Source of the DNA: JAAYCI01 sp964370195
Lineage (GTDB): Bacteria; Bacillota; Clostridia; Oscillospirales; Ruminococcaceae
Direction: 5' to 3'
Assembly: GCA_964370195.1 (NCBI GenBank)
Contig: CAYJIH010000003.1
Location: 62,001 to 126,000, forward strand
Length of the DNA stretch: 64,000 nucleotides
Within the stretch, counting starts at the first letter, position 1; each line of letters opens with the position of its first letter. Positions 53,433 to 63,085 of this stretch are shown piece after piece. The position numbers and the translations under genes are program-made. The notes below the pieces were generated by a model that worked only from the letters and a program-made list of their open reading frames with translations, ran no database searches and had not been told where the DNA came from.

Positions 53433-54276
53433 CGTATTTCTCGCCCACACACTTCGGTACACGGATGACATCTTAAAAATCAAAGACGAAAAACCGTATG
53501 CCGCATCTATAGATGAGTCGCCGCTTTCCTACACAGTGGATGATGAAGAAAAGCGTATTCATATCACAGACATATTCGAGTTTGAACGCCAGCAAGCGCT
53601 GGCACAAGAACAACAAGCGCATGCACTTAACCTTCAAAACGAGACCACAGAACAGCCCGCCCTCTCTTTAGACACACAGCTTCTTGCGCAAGAAATGTTA
53701 GAAGCTGCTGAAGCAGAAGCGGAACAAATCAAAGAGCGTGTTTTTCAAACCGCCATGGCCGACCAAGAGCGTATTTTGTTGCAAGCACGCCAAGAAGCTG
53801 ATTTGCTTTTAGAAAATGCCAAAACCCAAGGAATGCAACAAGGCTTGGATGAAGGCGGCCGATTGCTAAAGGCACAATTGGACGAACTGGAACACACCAT
53901 CGCACGGCTGGAAGGTGATTTAGCCGGATTTGAAGTAGAACTAGAAGAACAACTTCGCTGGATGGCTCTGGAAGTGGCCTCGCGTGTATTGGCACATAAA
54001 GTGCAAGAAGATGATGCTGTTTTAATCGATATGGTGGCAAACACTGTGCAAAGTGTTCGAAACATGCCTTGGATTCGCATTGAAGTGGCCCAAAACATGA
54101 CACATCTTATTAAAAAATTACAAGACTTATACGACGAACAAGAACACATTGAAATCAGCCCCATTCCCGCTGAGGAAGATGTGATACAAATTGAAACACC
54201 CTCCGGGCGCCTCGATGCCTCTGTAAAAACCCAACTTGAAAATTTAAGAGTTTATTTTCAAAAAAATAGCGATTAG
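53425..54276 (+). CDS. fliH: Flagellar assembly protein FliH
   Basis: A 283-residue regulator of the export ATPase FliI. It has the disordered N-terminal stretch typical of FliH, an alanine-rich coiled coil (KTQGMQQGLDEGGRLLKAQLDELEHTIARLEG, about residues 130-175) and the C-terminal domain with LEVASRVLAHKVQEDDAVLIDMVANTVQSV. Start codon TTG at 53425, after GAGG, overlapping fliG. Confidence 0.9.
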   Translation: MPNVFLAHTLRYTDDILKIKDEKPYAASIDESPLSYTVDDEEKRIHITDIFEFERQQALAQEQQAHALNLQNETTEQPALSLDTQLLAQEMLEAAEAEAEQIKERVFQTAMADQERILLQARQEADLLLENAKTQGMQQGLDEGGRLLKAQLDELEHTIARLEGDLAGFEVELEEQLRWMALEVASRVLAHKVQEDDAVLIDMVANTVQSVRNMPWIRIEVAQNMTHLIKKLQDLYDEQEHIEISPIPAEEDVIQIETPSGRLDASVKTQLENLRVYFQKNSD

Positions 54277-54436
54277 CCCTTTTCTACAGCGGCAAAATCG
54301 TGTATAATTATTCGTCGCCTTGCTCAATCATAAAACAACTTATTTTATTCACGAAAATGACATTTCTTTTTCTTATAATAGTTTTAAAGTAGGATATATG
54401 GCGATGGATGCTTCATTACCAAAGGGGGTGGGTGCC

Positions 54437-55741
54437 ATGAACCGAACGGCTTTTCGTCAAATGCTAAATACAGATGGTTTGTGTACCCGCATTGGCAAAA
54501 TTGACAAACTAATTGGTATGACCGTGGAAGCCACCGGCCTCGTTGGCATTATTGGCGATGTTTGTCGCATTCAATTGCAAGATGGACGTGAAGTTCTTGC
54601 CGAAGTGGTTGGATTTAAAGGCAATAAAGTTTTACTTATGCCGTATGAAGACACAGAGGGCATAGGATATGGCGCCACAGTAATTAACACAGGCGAAAAA
54701 TTATCCATTCAAGTTTGTGATGAAATGGTTGGGCGCACCATTGATGCTCTTGGGCGCCCGATGGATGGCAAAGGCATCTTACCTGCATACGGAACCCCTT
54801 ACAGTGTTACCGGCGAAGCGTCCAACCCGATGCAGCGCCCTCGCATAGAAAACCCCATTGAAATGGGTGTAAAAGCCATTGATGGATTTTTAACCATTGG
54901 CAAAGGCCAGAGGATGGGCATTTTTGCTGGGTCCGGCGTTGGAAAATCTACATTGATGGGTATGCTTGCCCGCAACGTAAAAGCGGATATCAACGTAATA
55001 GCCCTTGTGGGCGAACGTGGCCGTGAAGTGGTGGAGTTTTTAGAAAGAGACCTTGGTGAAGAGGGCGCCGCACGCAGTGTGGTGGTGGTGGCCACAAGCG
55101 ACCAACCTGCTATGCTACGTAATAAATGCGCCATGAGCGCCACTGCAGTTGCAGAGTATTTCCGAGATCAAGGAAAAGACGTGCTTTTGATGATGGACTC
55201 TCTGACACGTTTTTGTATGGCCCAGCGCGATATTGGCCTTGCCATTGGTGAGCCGCCCGTGGCACGCGGCTATACACCGTCTATTTATTCCAGCCTCCCT
55301 CGGTTGCTTGAGCGTAGTGGAAATTTCGAAAAAGGATCTATTACCGGTATTTATACCGTTTTAGTAGAAGGCGACGATATGAACGAGCCCATTTCTGATA
55401 CGGTTCGAAGCATCATTGATGGCCATATCATGTTATCGCGCAAAGTGGCCCACAAAAACCATTATCCGGCCATTGATATCTTGTCCAGTATCAGCCGCTT
55501 AATGAACGATATTGCACCGGCCGAACAAAAAAAAGCAGCCGGGCGCTTGCGTAACTTAATGGCAACATTTCAAGCCAACGAAGACCTCATTGCCATTGGC
55601 GCCTATAAAATCGGCACAAACCCCGAGCTTGATGATGCCATTTCCCATATGAGTGCCATTAACAACCTTTTACAGCAAAAGGTAGACGAAAAATTCACTT
55701 ATGAGCAAACACAAAATCTTATGATTAGTGTTGCACGCTAA
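54437..55741 (+). CDS. fliI: Flagellum-specific ATP synthase FliI
   Basis: A 434-residue F1-beta-like ATPase that powers export. Walker A is AGSGVGKSTLMG, Walker B is LLMMDSLTRFCMAQRDIG, and the FliI signature includes EPPVARGYTPSIYSSLPRLLERSG. I prefer the ATG at 54437 because GGGGGTGG lies five bases upstream and the protein then matches family starts; further in-frame ATGs at 54398 and 54404 are less well supplied. A TATAAT box in the 160-base gap after fliH (54302-54307) has no good -35. Confidence 0.97.
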   Translation: MNRTAFRQMLNTDGLCTRIGKIDKLIGMTVEATGLVGIIGDVCRIQLQDGREVLAEVVGFKGNKVLLMPYEDTEGIGYGATVINTGEKLSIQVCDEMVGRTIDALGRPMDGKGILPAYGTPYSVTGEASNPMQRPRIENPIEMGVKAIDGFLTIGKGQRMGIFAGSGVGKSTLMGMLARNVKADINVIALVGERGREVVEFLERDLGEEGAARSVVVVATSDQPAMLRNKCAMSATAVAEYFRDQGKDVLLMMDSLTRFCMAQRDIGLAIGEPPVARGYTPSIYSSLPRLLERSGNFEKGSITGIYTVLVEGDDMNEPISDTVRSIIDGHIMLSRKVAHKNHYPAIDILSSISRLMNDIAPAEQKKAAGRLRNLMATFQANEDLIAIGAYKIGTNPELDDAISHMSAINNLLQQKVDEKFTYEQTQNLMISVAR

Positions 55742-55749
55742 TTTCGCCC

Positions 55750-56226
55750 ATGAGAAAATTTGTTTTTTCACTGGAAAAAATGCTTTCTTACAAGCACAGC
55801 CTTTACGAAAAAGAGAGAAACGAATTGGCGCGGCTTCGAAGCAAGCGTTTAGAAACCGAACATCACCGCGACAGTGTATTGCAGCAAGTGGCCGAAAAAG
55901 AAGCACAACTTTACAATCATATGGACAAAGGATTATCGGTAACCGAAATTCGCCAAATGGGATACTACCGAGACAATGCTGATGCTTTGGTGCAGTTATT
56001 AGAAGCACAAATGCGTGAGCTGGATGTTGAAATTGAAGCGCAGCTAGCGATTGTAATTGCACTGGATCAAGATGTGCAAAGCCTTGAAAAACTGCGTGAA
56101 AAACAATGGGATGAATATCTTGCCGAAGCAAGACGCGAAGAAGCGGAACGCATTTCAGAACTTGTAAGCCGAAAGCACATCGAAAACGAACGTGCCGCGG
56201 CAGAAGAAGCCGACATTGTCTCTTAA
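55750..56226 (+). CDS. fliJ: Flagellar export protein FliJ
   Basis: A 158-residue coiled-coil protein nine bases after fliI. The FliJ pattern is KFVFSLEKMLSYKHSLYEKERNELARLRSKRLETEHHRDSV followed by heptads over most of its length. FliJ connects the FliI ring to the export gate. Confidence 0.9.
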   Translation: MRKFVFSLEKMLSYKHSLYEKERNELARLRSKRLETEHHRDSVLQQVAEKEAQLYNHMDKGLSVTEIRQMGYYRDNADALVQLLEAQMRELDVEIEAQLAIVIALDQDVQSLEKLREKQWDEYLAEARREEAERISELVSRKHIENERAAAEEADIVS

Positions 56227-56296
56227 TAACCATGTATACAAATTCACCTATTTGAATTTTGTATAAAACCCCAATTTGTGAAAGGAGGTGAAACAG

Positions 56297-57631
56297 ATGA
56301 ACACAAATGCAATTTCAACGCTTCCACAAGTGGATTTAACCTCGTTAACGGCATCGTCTACAGGCAGTGCCACCGGCTCGGACTTTGCACAAGTTTTAGC
56401 TGCACTTCAAACATCAAACACAGCCGGCTTTGGTTTAACATCCGACAATACTTTAAGTTCAAACTTAAGCGGTTTGCTTGAAAGTGAAAATGCATACGCA
56501 AGTTTGTTAAGCAGCGGGCTTCTTGGCGGAGAATTTCTTACCGAAGATTTGCTTGCAATGAGTAACTTAACCGCCGGCACCATTGACCTTGCTTTTTTAG
56601 AAGGCCTTGCCAGTGAAATTACAAACAAACTTTCCGCATTGCCGGGCAGCGAAGAAGAAGAGGAACTTTTGGCTTTGCTTGCCAGCTTACAAACAGAACT
56701 GCAACAGCTTTCTCTAGACGAAGACCAAATTGCAATTGGCGAGCAACTTATGATGTTATTGGCTCAAATGACCGGGCAAACAGTAACACCCGCCTTGCAA
56801 ACAGACGGAACTTTGGCTTGGTCTTTACAAAACAGCACACAGGCTCTTTCCACTTTGGCCAATGCATCGCCGCAAGATGTGCTACAATGGTTACAAGGCA
56901 AATCCATTCAAACGGCCAGTCAAGCACTTACGCAGCAAAGCACGGTGGCAAGCCAAGAAGCTACAGCCAACACTTCCACACCGCTTGCAACAACACCTAC
57001 CCTTGATACAGTTGCACCGACAACAAACCAAGAAACTACTGTTCCTACGGCAGAAACCGGATCGCAAAACTCGACATCAAGTGGCTCTACTACAAGCGAA
57101 GGCGATGAAGGACAAGCAGCTTTTAACGCCAGTTTGCCTTTGACACAGCAAGGCGTTGTAACCACCGGAAATGTTACCACAACAAGTGCCACACCTGCTT
57201 TTTTAACGCAGATGCAAACCGGAATTGAAAACGGCTTGCAGGCCGGCCTTGAAGAATTTCAAGTAAAATTGATGCCGGAAGGCCTTGGTGAAGTGATTGT
57301 GCAGCTCAAAAGCACGGAAAGTGGCCTTACCCTTACCTTAATTGCACAAAATGCTGAAACGCAGCGCATGCTTGCTGCCGAACTGGAACACTTGCGCGAA
57401 GGACTGCGACCACTAAAAGTGGAAGTGCAAGAAGTACTCAGTGGGCAAGACTCCGAACTGCTTAACCAACAACAGGACTCCCAAGAACAGCGCAACCTGT
57501 ACTGGCGTGCACAAACAGAACAAAACTATGTGCGCCGAACCATCCGTGGAGAGCCCGTTGCGTTAGAGCAAGAGGAAAGTGTTGTTTCAAAACAACCAGA
57601 ACCGGAACGCATGCTTGACGCTTACATCTAA
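56297..57631 (+). CDS. fliK: Flagellar hook-length control protein FliK
   Basis: A 444-residue ruler. The long N-terminal two-thirds is Ala/Ser/Thr/Gln-rich and disordered, and the C-terminal part has the FliK domain LMPEGLGEVIVQLKSTESGLTLTLIAQNAETQRML and LREGLRPLKVEVQEVLSGQ. The start at 56297 is eight bases after GGAGG; the earlier GTG at 56288 lies in the site. Confidence 0.92.
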   Translation: MNTNAISTLPQVDLTSLTASSTGSATGSDFAQVLAALQTSNTAGFGLTSDNTLSSNLSGLLESENAYASLLSSGLLGGEFLTEDLLAMSNLTAGTIDLAFLEGLASEITNKLSALPGSEEEEELLALLASLQTELQQLSLDEDQIAIGEQLMMLLAQMTGQTVTPALQTDGTLAWSLQNSTQALSTLANASPQDVLQWLQGKSIQTASQALTQQSTVASQEATANTSTPLATTPTLDTVAPTTNQETTVPTAETGSQNSTSSGSTTSEGDEGQAAFNASLPLTQQGVVTTGNVTTTSATPAFLTQMQTGIENGLQAGLEEFQVKLMPEGLGEVIVQLKSTESGLTLTLIAQNAETQRMLAAELEHLREGLRPLKVEVQEVLSGQDSELLNQQQDSQEQRNLYWRAQTEQNYVRRTIRGEPVALEQEESVVSKQPEPERMLDAYI

Positions 57632-57669
57632 CCATTCCGTTTATTCTATAAGAAAGGAGAACTCACTGT

Positions 57670-58446
57670 ATGAGCGACATACGTCTACAAGACGACGGCA
57701 CCACACAAATTGGTGGTTTAACCATTCAAACCCCCATTGAAACCGATGCCGACCAAAGCGTTTCTGTTGATGATTTTTTGCAGCTGATGATTGCACAGCT
57801 AACAAACCAAGACTTTATGAACCCTGTGGATGACACACAGTATGTTACACAGCTTGCTCAATTTTCTTCGATGGAAGCCATGCAAGAGCTTTCGTACTAC
57901 TCGCAAACGAACTATGTTTCCAGCATGCTTGGCAAAACGGTAACCGCGGCTTCTTATGGCATTGGTGGCAGTGTTTCGCAAGAAACGGGCATTGTGTCAA
58001 AAGTAAATTTAAGTGGTGACGAATTCACGTTCACCGTCAACGGCAAAGAGTTTTTGATGAGCCAAATCATGACGTTGGATGAACCAAGTGCCGGCGCCGC
58101 ACAATCACAACTGGATAACGCCGGTAACATCGCCCTTATCGGCTCCAATATCACAAACGATTCCACTCAGTTTACATGGCAATCCCCGGTTGATGATACT
58201 GCACTATCGCAAAGTTTAACATACGACGTGTATTATACCAGCAACACAAGCGCCAACTTTAACGAATTATCTTCTGTGAAGCAAGGCACAAAAGCAGCCA
58301 CCGGCTTAAAAACACTTGAATATGAACTGACCGGCCTTCTACCCGGCACAGAGTATCAAGTGAATGTGGTTGTTCGTGATGAAGCCGGAAATGAAGCCAT
58401 TTTCCAAAAACTTGGTTTTACCACAACAGGCACTGCCACAACCTAA
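57670..58446 (+). CDS. flgD: Flagellar hook assembly protein FlgD
   Basis: A 258-residue hook-cap scaffold. The FlgD motif SVDDFLQLMIAQLTNQDFMNPVDDTQYVTQLAQFSSMEAMQELS is complete, and the C-terminal half is a Ig/FnIII-like domain with VYYTSNTSANFNELSSVKQGTKA, a common extension. It starts behind AAAGGAG and follows fliK at 38 bases. Confidence 0.95.
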   Translation: MSDIRLQDDGTTQIGGLTIQTPIETDADQSVSVDDFLQLMIAQLTNQDFMNPVDDTQYVTQLAQFSSMEAMQELSYYSQTNYVSSMLGKTVTAASYGIGGSVSQETGIVSKVNLSGDEFTFTVNGKEFLMSQIMTLDEPSAGAAQSQLDNAGNIALIGSNITNDSTQFTWQSPVDDTALSQSLTYDVYYTSNTSANFNELSSVKQGTKAATGLKTLEYELTGLLPGTEYQVNVVVRDEAGNEAIFQKLGFTTTGTATT

Positions 58447-58511
58447 ACCATAGGGAATATTCTCGTTTACTACAAGTTGTAGCACCCATGCAGGGACAAG
58501 GAGGTTTGAGC

Positions 58512-58901
58512 ATGGATCAATTGAACAGGCTCTCTCGTCCCATTGTTACAGGCACACCTAGTGCCCATGCGCAAGTTACACAGAATAAAACAAACAGCGA
58601 AAACACCGGTTCGTTCTTATCTGTATTGCAAGGACAATTGGAGGCGGGCAGCAACATCGCATTTTCAAAACACGCCGTTTCTCGTGTGCACGAGCGGCAA
58701 ATTGATGTATCTACACAAAATTTACAACGTTTGGATCAAGGTGTAAAAATGGCCCAAGAAAAAGGCCTTCGCGAAGCTTTGATTCTTATCGACCAAAATG
58801 CCTATATCGTAAACGCATCCAGCGGCAAAGTAATTACCGTAGATGGCGAAGCGACACAAGGCAGCGTATTTACAAACATTGACGGTACCGTTATTATATA
58901 A
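58512..58901 (+). CDS. TIGR02530 family flagellar operon protein
   Basis: A 129-residue small protein between flgD and flgE. ISNIAFSKHAVSRVHERQIDVS-type motif (here GSNIAFSKHAVSRVHERQ) and LREALILIDQNAYIVNASSGKVITV identify the TIGR02530 family that is always next to flgD/flgE in Clostridia and Bacillus. It has no known mechanism; a role in hook assembly is likely. Start 58512 behind AAGGAGG. Confidence 0.9.
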   Translation: MDQLNRLSRPIVTGTPSAHAQVTQNKTNSENTGSFLSVLQGQLEAGSNIAFSKHAVSRVHERQIDVSTQNLQRLDQGVKMAQEKGLREALILIDQNAYIVNASSGKVITVDGEATQGSVFTNIDGTVII

Positions 58902-59045
58902 AAGCTGGCCCTATTGCAGGAAGCTTTTAAAACCTTAACTGACTGATGGGTTTTAAATACAAAAAACGGTATCAAAAATCTTTTGGCGCGCTGTGGCCTT
59001 TCCGAATGAAAGCACACCGCCCAACATAGCAAAAGGAGATTTGAT

Positions 59046-60743
59046 ATGGTCCGTTCTATGTATGCCGGTGTATCCGGTTTAAGCACACACCAAACTCGCA
59101 TGGATACGATTGGTAACAACATTGCCAACGTAAACACGTATGGCTTTAAATCTTCACGCACCACTTTTAGCGACATTTACTATCAAAACATCAGTTCTTC
59201 CAGCGCCCCAACCGGCGGCCAGGGTGGCACAAACCCCTCTCAAGTGGGTTATGGCTCGCAAGTGGGCAGCATTGATTTACTTATGAGCCGTTCCACATTT
59301 TCGATGACCGGCCAAACCATGGACCTTGCCATCGACGGTGACGGATTTTTACAAATTATGGACGCCGCCGGCAATACCTATTACACACGCGCCGGCATGT
59401 TAAACTTTGATGCCGCAGGCAACTTGGTGGATACCCAAGGTAACTATGTGCTTGGTGTAAATGGCGATCCCACCGGTAAAGCTGCCGGCAGCGAGCGCAT
59501 CACCGTAGCTTTGTCCAACGTGCCCCCCACCCCAGCCTCTGTTGATGAAGTGATCAACGGTGTGCCCATCTCTCTTACTGCCAGCAACAACACAAAAGAT
59601 GGCAACATCAACTTTAACTTCTCATCCGATGCCTCTTTAAATGACGATGTGGATGCCACAGCCTCTATTTCTTCTACCGGTATCGTCATCACATTTAATG
59701 CAAACCAACAATTCCAAACCATCGAAGAAGTCAACGCAGCCATCAATACGGCCATTACAAACGCAAACGGCGGAGAGCCTCACGTTGGTGGCACGTTTAG
59801 TCTTGCATTTTCAGACCCCACCATCAACCCCTTTGCCAATTTGCCCGCAAATCAAACGCCGCCCATTGGCACCAAAAATTTCCTCACAGGCGAAGAGCTT
59901 GCCTCTACCGATTACAACATCCAATACGGCTCTGTAGACCTTGATTCCAGCGACGTATTTTTCGGCGGCATTTCCCCTAGCGGAACAGTTGGCTCCACTT
60001 TTTCCGGCGACGGCGCCCCAACCGCTTATTCAGCCGCTTACAATGCCGCTGGCGAGTGGGAAATCACCATGACAATCGGCGGTGTAAATTACATTGGCAC
60101 CATCGATAACACACGTACCACATCCGGCAAGTTTAACCTTGTAAACGCTGCCGATTCGAACGATTACATTGAAATGAACCGCCCCAGTTTCGATGCCATC
60201 AACACTGCTTGGGCCGTGGATGCCGGGCAACCGGCCGGCACGCTTCCTGCAGCAGGTGATGCATTTGCCGCCGTTACTCTTGGTGCAGATGCAACCGCCA
60301 CACCGTCCACCCCTAGCTACGCACTTGGCCTTGGCTCGAAAGCCCTAACCTTGCGCGATGGCACAGAGGGCGGCCCACAAGGTCTTTCCGACATGACCGG
60401 CATCGCCATCTCGGGCAACGGTATTATTGTAGGCCTCGACAGCCAAGGCACTGAGGTATACATTGGACGTATCGACCTTGCCACCTTTGCAAACCAATCC
60501 GGCCTTACACAAAGTGGCTCCACTTCTTACATTGTTAGCCAAAACTCCGGTGCGGCAGTTTTATCGCAGCCGGGTGAAGGCAGCGCAGGCCAACTTGTTA
60601 GCGGCACCTTAGAGCTCTCTAATGTGGACCTCTCTCGTGAGTTTTCTGATATGATAACCACCCAGCGTGGCTATCAGGCCAACAGCCGTATCATTACTGT
60701 AAGTGATACAATGCTGGAAGAACTCATCAACCTCAAACGATAG
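59046..60743 (+). CDS. flgE: Flagellar hook protein FlgE
   Basis: A 565-residue hook subunit. The N-terminus SMYAGVSGLSTHQTRMDTIGNNIANVNTYGFKSSRTTF is characteristic, the C-terminus ends in the D0 helix VDLSREFSDMITTQRGYQANSRIITVSDTMLEELINLK. The length is at the upper end for FlgE because of a large central domain. The 140-base gap after the TIGR02530 gene contains an A/T-rich region and no terminator. Confidence 0.96.
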   Translation: MVRSMYAGVSGLSTHQTRMDTIGNNIANVNTYGFKSSRTTFSDIYYQNISSSSAPTGGQGGTNPSQVGYGSQVGSIDLLMSRSTFSMTGQTMDLAIDGDGFLQIMDAAGNTYYTRAGMLNFDAAGNLVDTQGNYVLGVNGDPTGKAAGSERITVALSNVPPTPASVDEVINGVPISLTASNNTKDGNINFNFSSDASLNDDVDATASISSTGIVITFNANQQFQTIEEVNAAINTAITNANGGEPHVGGTFSLAFSDPTINPFANLPANQTPPIGTKNFLTGEELASTDYNIQYGSVDLDSSDVFFGGISPSGTVGSTFSGDGAPTAYSAAYNAAGEWEITMTIGGVNYIGTIDNTRTTSGKFNLVNAADSNDYIEMNRPSFDAINTAWAVDAGQPAGTLPAAGDAFAAVTLGADATATPSTPSYALGLGSKALTLRDGTEGGPQGLSDMTGIAISGNGIIVGLDSQGTEVYIGRIDLATFANQSGLTQSGSTSYIVSQNSGAAVLSQPGEGSAGQLVSGTLELSNVDLSREFSDMITTQRGYQANSRIITVSDTMLEELINLKR

Positions 60744-60760
60744 TATTGAACATTGCTTAT

Positions 60761-60839
60761 GGCAACAGAATCTTTCTGTTGCCACAGGCCATATAGATGA
60801 AATTTTTCGTCTATATGGCCTGTGGCAACAAAAAAAAAC
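60761..60839 (+). promoter_or_regulatory. Two mutually exclusive hairpins between flgE and flbD
   Basis: Hairpin 1: GGCAACAGAA (60761-60770) pairs perfectly with TTCTGTTGCC (60774-60783). Hairpin 2: 20 bp perfect stem between 60778-60797 and 60810-60829 with a 12-base loop, followed by an A-tract. The two share bases 60778-60783, so only one can form. There is no T-run, so it is not a rho-independent terminator on the plus strand. A regulatory or stability role is inferred. Confidence 0.55.
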
Positions 60840-60874
60840 ATCAGAACACTTGTAGATGGGGGAGGGGATGTTGT

Positions 60875-61081
60875 ATGATAAAATTAACCCGACTCAATGA
60901 CACTGAGTTTGTGTTAAACTGTGAGCTGATTGAAACGATGCAAGAAAACCCAGACACAACCATTCGTCTCACCACTGGCAATCTGCATATTGTAAAAGAA
61001 AGTATTGATGACGTGATACAGGCGACACTGGCATATAAACGCGCTCAGTTTTCTGAGCTGTTAAGGAGGGACTCGTTTTGA
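60875..61081 (+). CDS. flbD: FlbD family flagellar protein
   Basis: A 68-residue protein starting IKLTRLNDTEFVLNCELIETMQENPDTTIRLTTGN, the FlbD family pattern. The ATG at 60875 follows GGGGGAGGGG. Located between flgE and motA, and its stop overlaps motA. Function in motility not established for this family in Firmicutes; not the same as the Caulobacter transcription factor FlbD. Confidence 0.9.
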   Translation: MIKLTRLNDTEFVLNCELIETMQENPDTTIRLTTGNLHIVKESIDDVIQATLAYKRAQFSELLRRDSF

Positions 61082-62025
61082 ATGAAGACGGCGGGAAAGC
61101 GAAAAAAGGGGGAAAGTCATCACTTGACATTCTAACCGTACTGGGAATGGTGTTCTGTGTAGGGCTTGTTATTTTTGGTATTGTATTTAATACCCCGCCC
61201 ACAGAACCTGTGCAAGCAGAAGGGATGACTGCGGAAGAATTTGCCGCAGAACAAGCAGCCTATGAGGAAGCTGTGGTTGAATTCGAGGCCAACGGCGGCC
61301 CCGTTACATTCGACACAATTACAACTGCTTTTATCGATTATCCCTCTATTGCTATCGTAATCGGTGGTACACTGGGTGCTTTGATGTTGGCTTATCCTCT
61401 TGCAGTCGTATCCAAAGTGCCAAAACTTTTGAAAATTGCCATTTTACCCACAAAATATGACCCGCAAAGCTACATTGAGCAAATTGTGGATTTTGCAAAA
61501 GAAGCACGTGTAAAAGGTTTGCTTTCTCTGGAAGATAAAATAAACGAAGCGAGCGACCCTTTTTTGAAATCAAGCTTAATGTTGGTTTTAGACTCTGTAG
61601 AACCGGAAAAAGTGCACAACTTATTGCAGGCCGAACTTGGCAAGCTAGACGAGCGACATAGTGTTGGCAAAAGCTTTTTTGAAAACGGCGGCGCTTATGC
61701 TCCCGGCTTTGGTATGATTGGTACTTTGATTGGTCTTGTTAAGATGCTCGGTGACCTTTCAGATCCAGACTCCATTGGCCCTTCCATGGCTGTTGCGTTG
61801 TTAACCACGTTGTACGGCTCGATGATGTCAAACATGTTCTTCAACCCTATGGCCAATAAGCTCAGCGTGCGTCACGACGAAGAATACCTTTGCCGAGAGC
61901 TTATCTGCGAAGGTGTAGAAGGCATTCAAGCCGGTGAGAACCCGAAATTTATTGAGGAAAAACTCAACTTGCTTGTTCAGCAAAACGCGAAAAAAGGTAA
62001 AGCCAAAAAAAGCGACGACAGCTAA
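61078..62025 (+). CDS. motA: Flagellar motor stator protein MotA, with inserted loop
   Basis: A 315-residue proton channel subunit with four transmembrane helices. The key prolines lie in SDPDSIGPSMAVALLTTLYGSMMSNMFFNPMANK. Between TM1 and TM2 there is an extra acidic and Ala/Glu-rich segment of about 45 residues (about 42-87, containing TAEEFAAEQAAYEEAVVEFEA) that ordinary MotA lacks. Translation begins at a TTG at 61078, four bases overlapping flbD. The insert is outside the cell and could contact the peptidoglycan or a partner. Confidence 0.93.
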   Translation: MNEDGGKAKKGGKSSLDILTVLGMVFCVGLVIFGIVFNTPPTEPVQAEGMTAEEFAAEQAAYEEAVVEFEANGGPVTFDTITTAFIDYPSIAIVIGGTLGALMLAYPLAVVSKVPKLLKIAILPTKYDPQSYIEQIVDFAKEARVKGLLSLEDKINEASDPFLKSSLMLVLDSVEPEKVHNLLQAELGKLDERHSVGKSFFENGGAYAPGFGMIGTLIGLVKMLGDLSDPDSIGPSMAVALLTTLYGSMMSNMFFNPMANKLSVRHDEEYLCRELICEGVEGIQAGENPKFIEEKLNLLVQQNAKKGKAKKSDDS

Positions 62026-62074
62026 CGCTAGCATTTAATTTATATTTGTCTAAAGAAAAGGGCGGTGAGAAACA

Positions 62075-63025
62075 GTGGCAAAACAGAAAAAAGAGGGCAA
62101 AAAGTATAACCCCATGGATACCTATGGTGACCTTGTTACTTTGTTGCTTTGTTTCTTTGTTCTACTATTTGCCATGTCCACTGTTGAGGAAGTTCGCTAT
62201 AATGCCTTTGTGGACGCCCTTTCGCAGCAGTTCGGCGCAGAACCTGTTAACTTGTCCTTTGTCTCCCCTTCTGCCAGCGTCAATTCTGGCTCTGAAACAA
62301 GCGATACCCCACCCACGGGAGACACCATGTCGGCCGATCAAACGCTGCCACAGGATTTGTCTCAACTAGAGCAAGCCATTGAACAATATGTGGCAGAAAA
62401 CAACATGCAAGGCGATGTGAGTGTGGAGCGCAACGAAAACGGCACAACATTCATTCGTTTGTCGGATAACCTTTTGTTTGATGGCGACTCTTTTGCTTTG
62501 CGGCCCCAAACCATCGACTTTTTAGACTTTTTAGCAGACGCCTTCAATGCCGTTGATGATGAGATATTGCAGGTGAAATACAATGGACACACTGCTTATA
62601 TCGACGGTAGCTCTGTAGACGACTGGATCCTTTCGGGCGAACGTTCTGGCACTGTGGCAAGCTACATCACGGAAACCGGTGGCTTCGACCGTTTTAAATC
62701 AGAGCCTGTAGGCTATGGGCGCAATTATCCCATTGCAGACAATGCCACGGAAGACGGACGTGCCAGAAACCGCCGCGTAGATATTATTGTACTGGGCAAT
62801 GATGCCAGCCGAATGGAAACCACTTTAATGGATGCGATGCGCATTTACTTCCCAAGCGACCCGGTTGACTTCTTTGAAGGGGATGCACCTGATGTACCAG
62901 CGGAACAAGTGAATGGAGTTGACCCAACACAAGCCGGCACAACAGCAACACCTACACCGGCCGATGGCGGCACAACGCCGGCTGATACAGCTACTGTGCC
63001 AGACGGGGTGACGCCCATTGCCTAA
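62075..63025 (+). CDS. motB: Flagellar motor stator protein MotB
   Basis: A 316-residue protein: one transmembrane helix with the proton-carrying Asp (in MDTYGDLVTLLLCFFVLLFAMS), a linker, an OmpA-like peptidoglycan-binding domain (FLDFLADAFNAVDDEILQVKYNGHT and GRARNRRVDIIVLG) and a C-terminal Ala/Thr/Pro-rich tail with TPTPADGG-like repeats. It anchors the stator to the wall. Start GTG at 62075 behind GGCGGTGAG. Confidence 0.95.
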   Translation: MAKQKKEGKKYNPMDTYGDLVTLLLCFFVLLFAMSTVEEVRYNAFVDALSQQFGAEPVNLSFVSPSASVNSGSETSDTPPTGDTMSADQTLPQDLSQLEQAIEQYVAENNMQGDVSVERNENGTTFIRLSDNLLFDGDSFALRPQTIDFLDFLADAFNAVDDEILQVKYNGHTAYIDGSSVDDWILSGERSGTVASYITETGGFDRFKSEPVGYGRNYPIADNATEDGRARNRRVDIIVLGNDASRMETTLMDAMRIYFPSDPVDFFEGDAPDVPAEQVNGVDPTQAGTTATPTPADGGTTPADTATVPDGVTPIA

Positions 63026-63085
63026 TTTGGCACACATTTTAAATGCGGATATATTTACTTTTAATAATAAGGGGGGTGGTAGATT

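Noticed and set aside
60778..60839. Large hairpin after flgE as a terminator
   Set aside because: It is followed by an A-tract on the plus strand, not T, and motility genes continue downstream.
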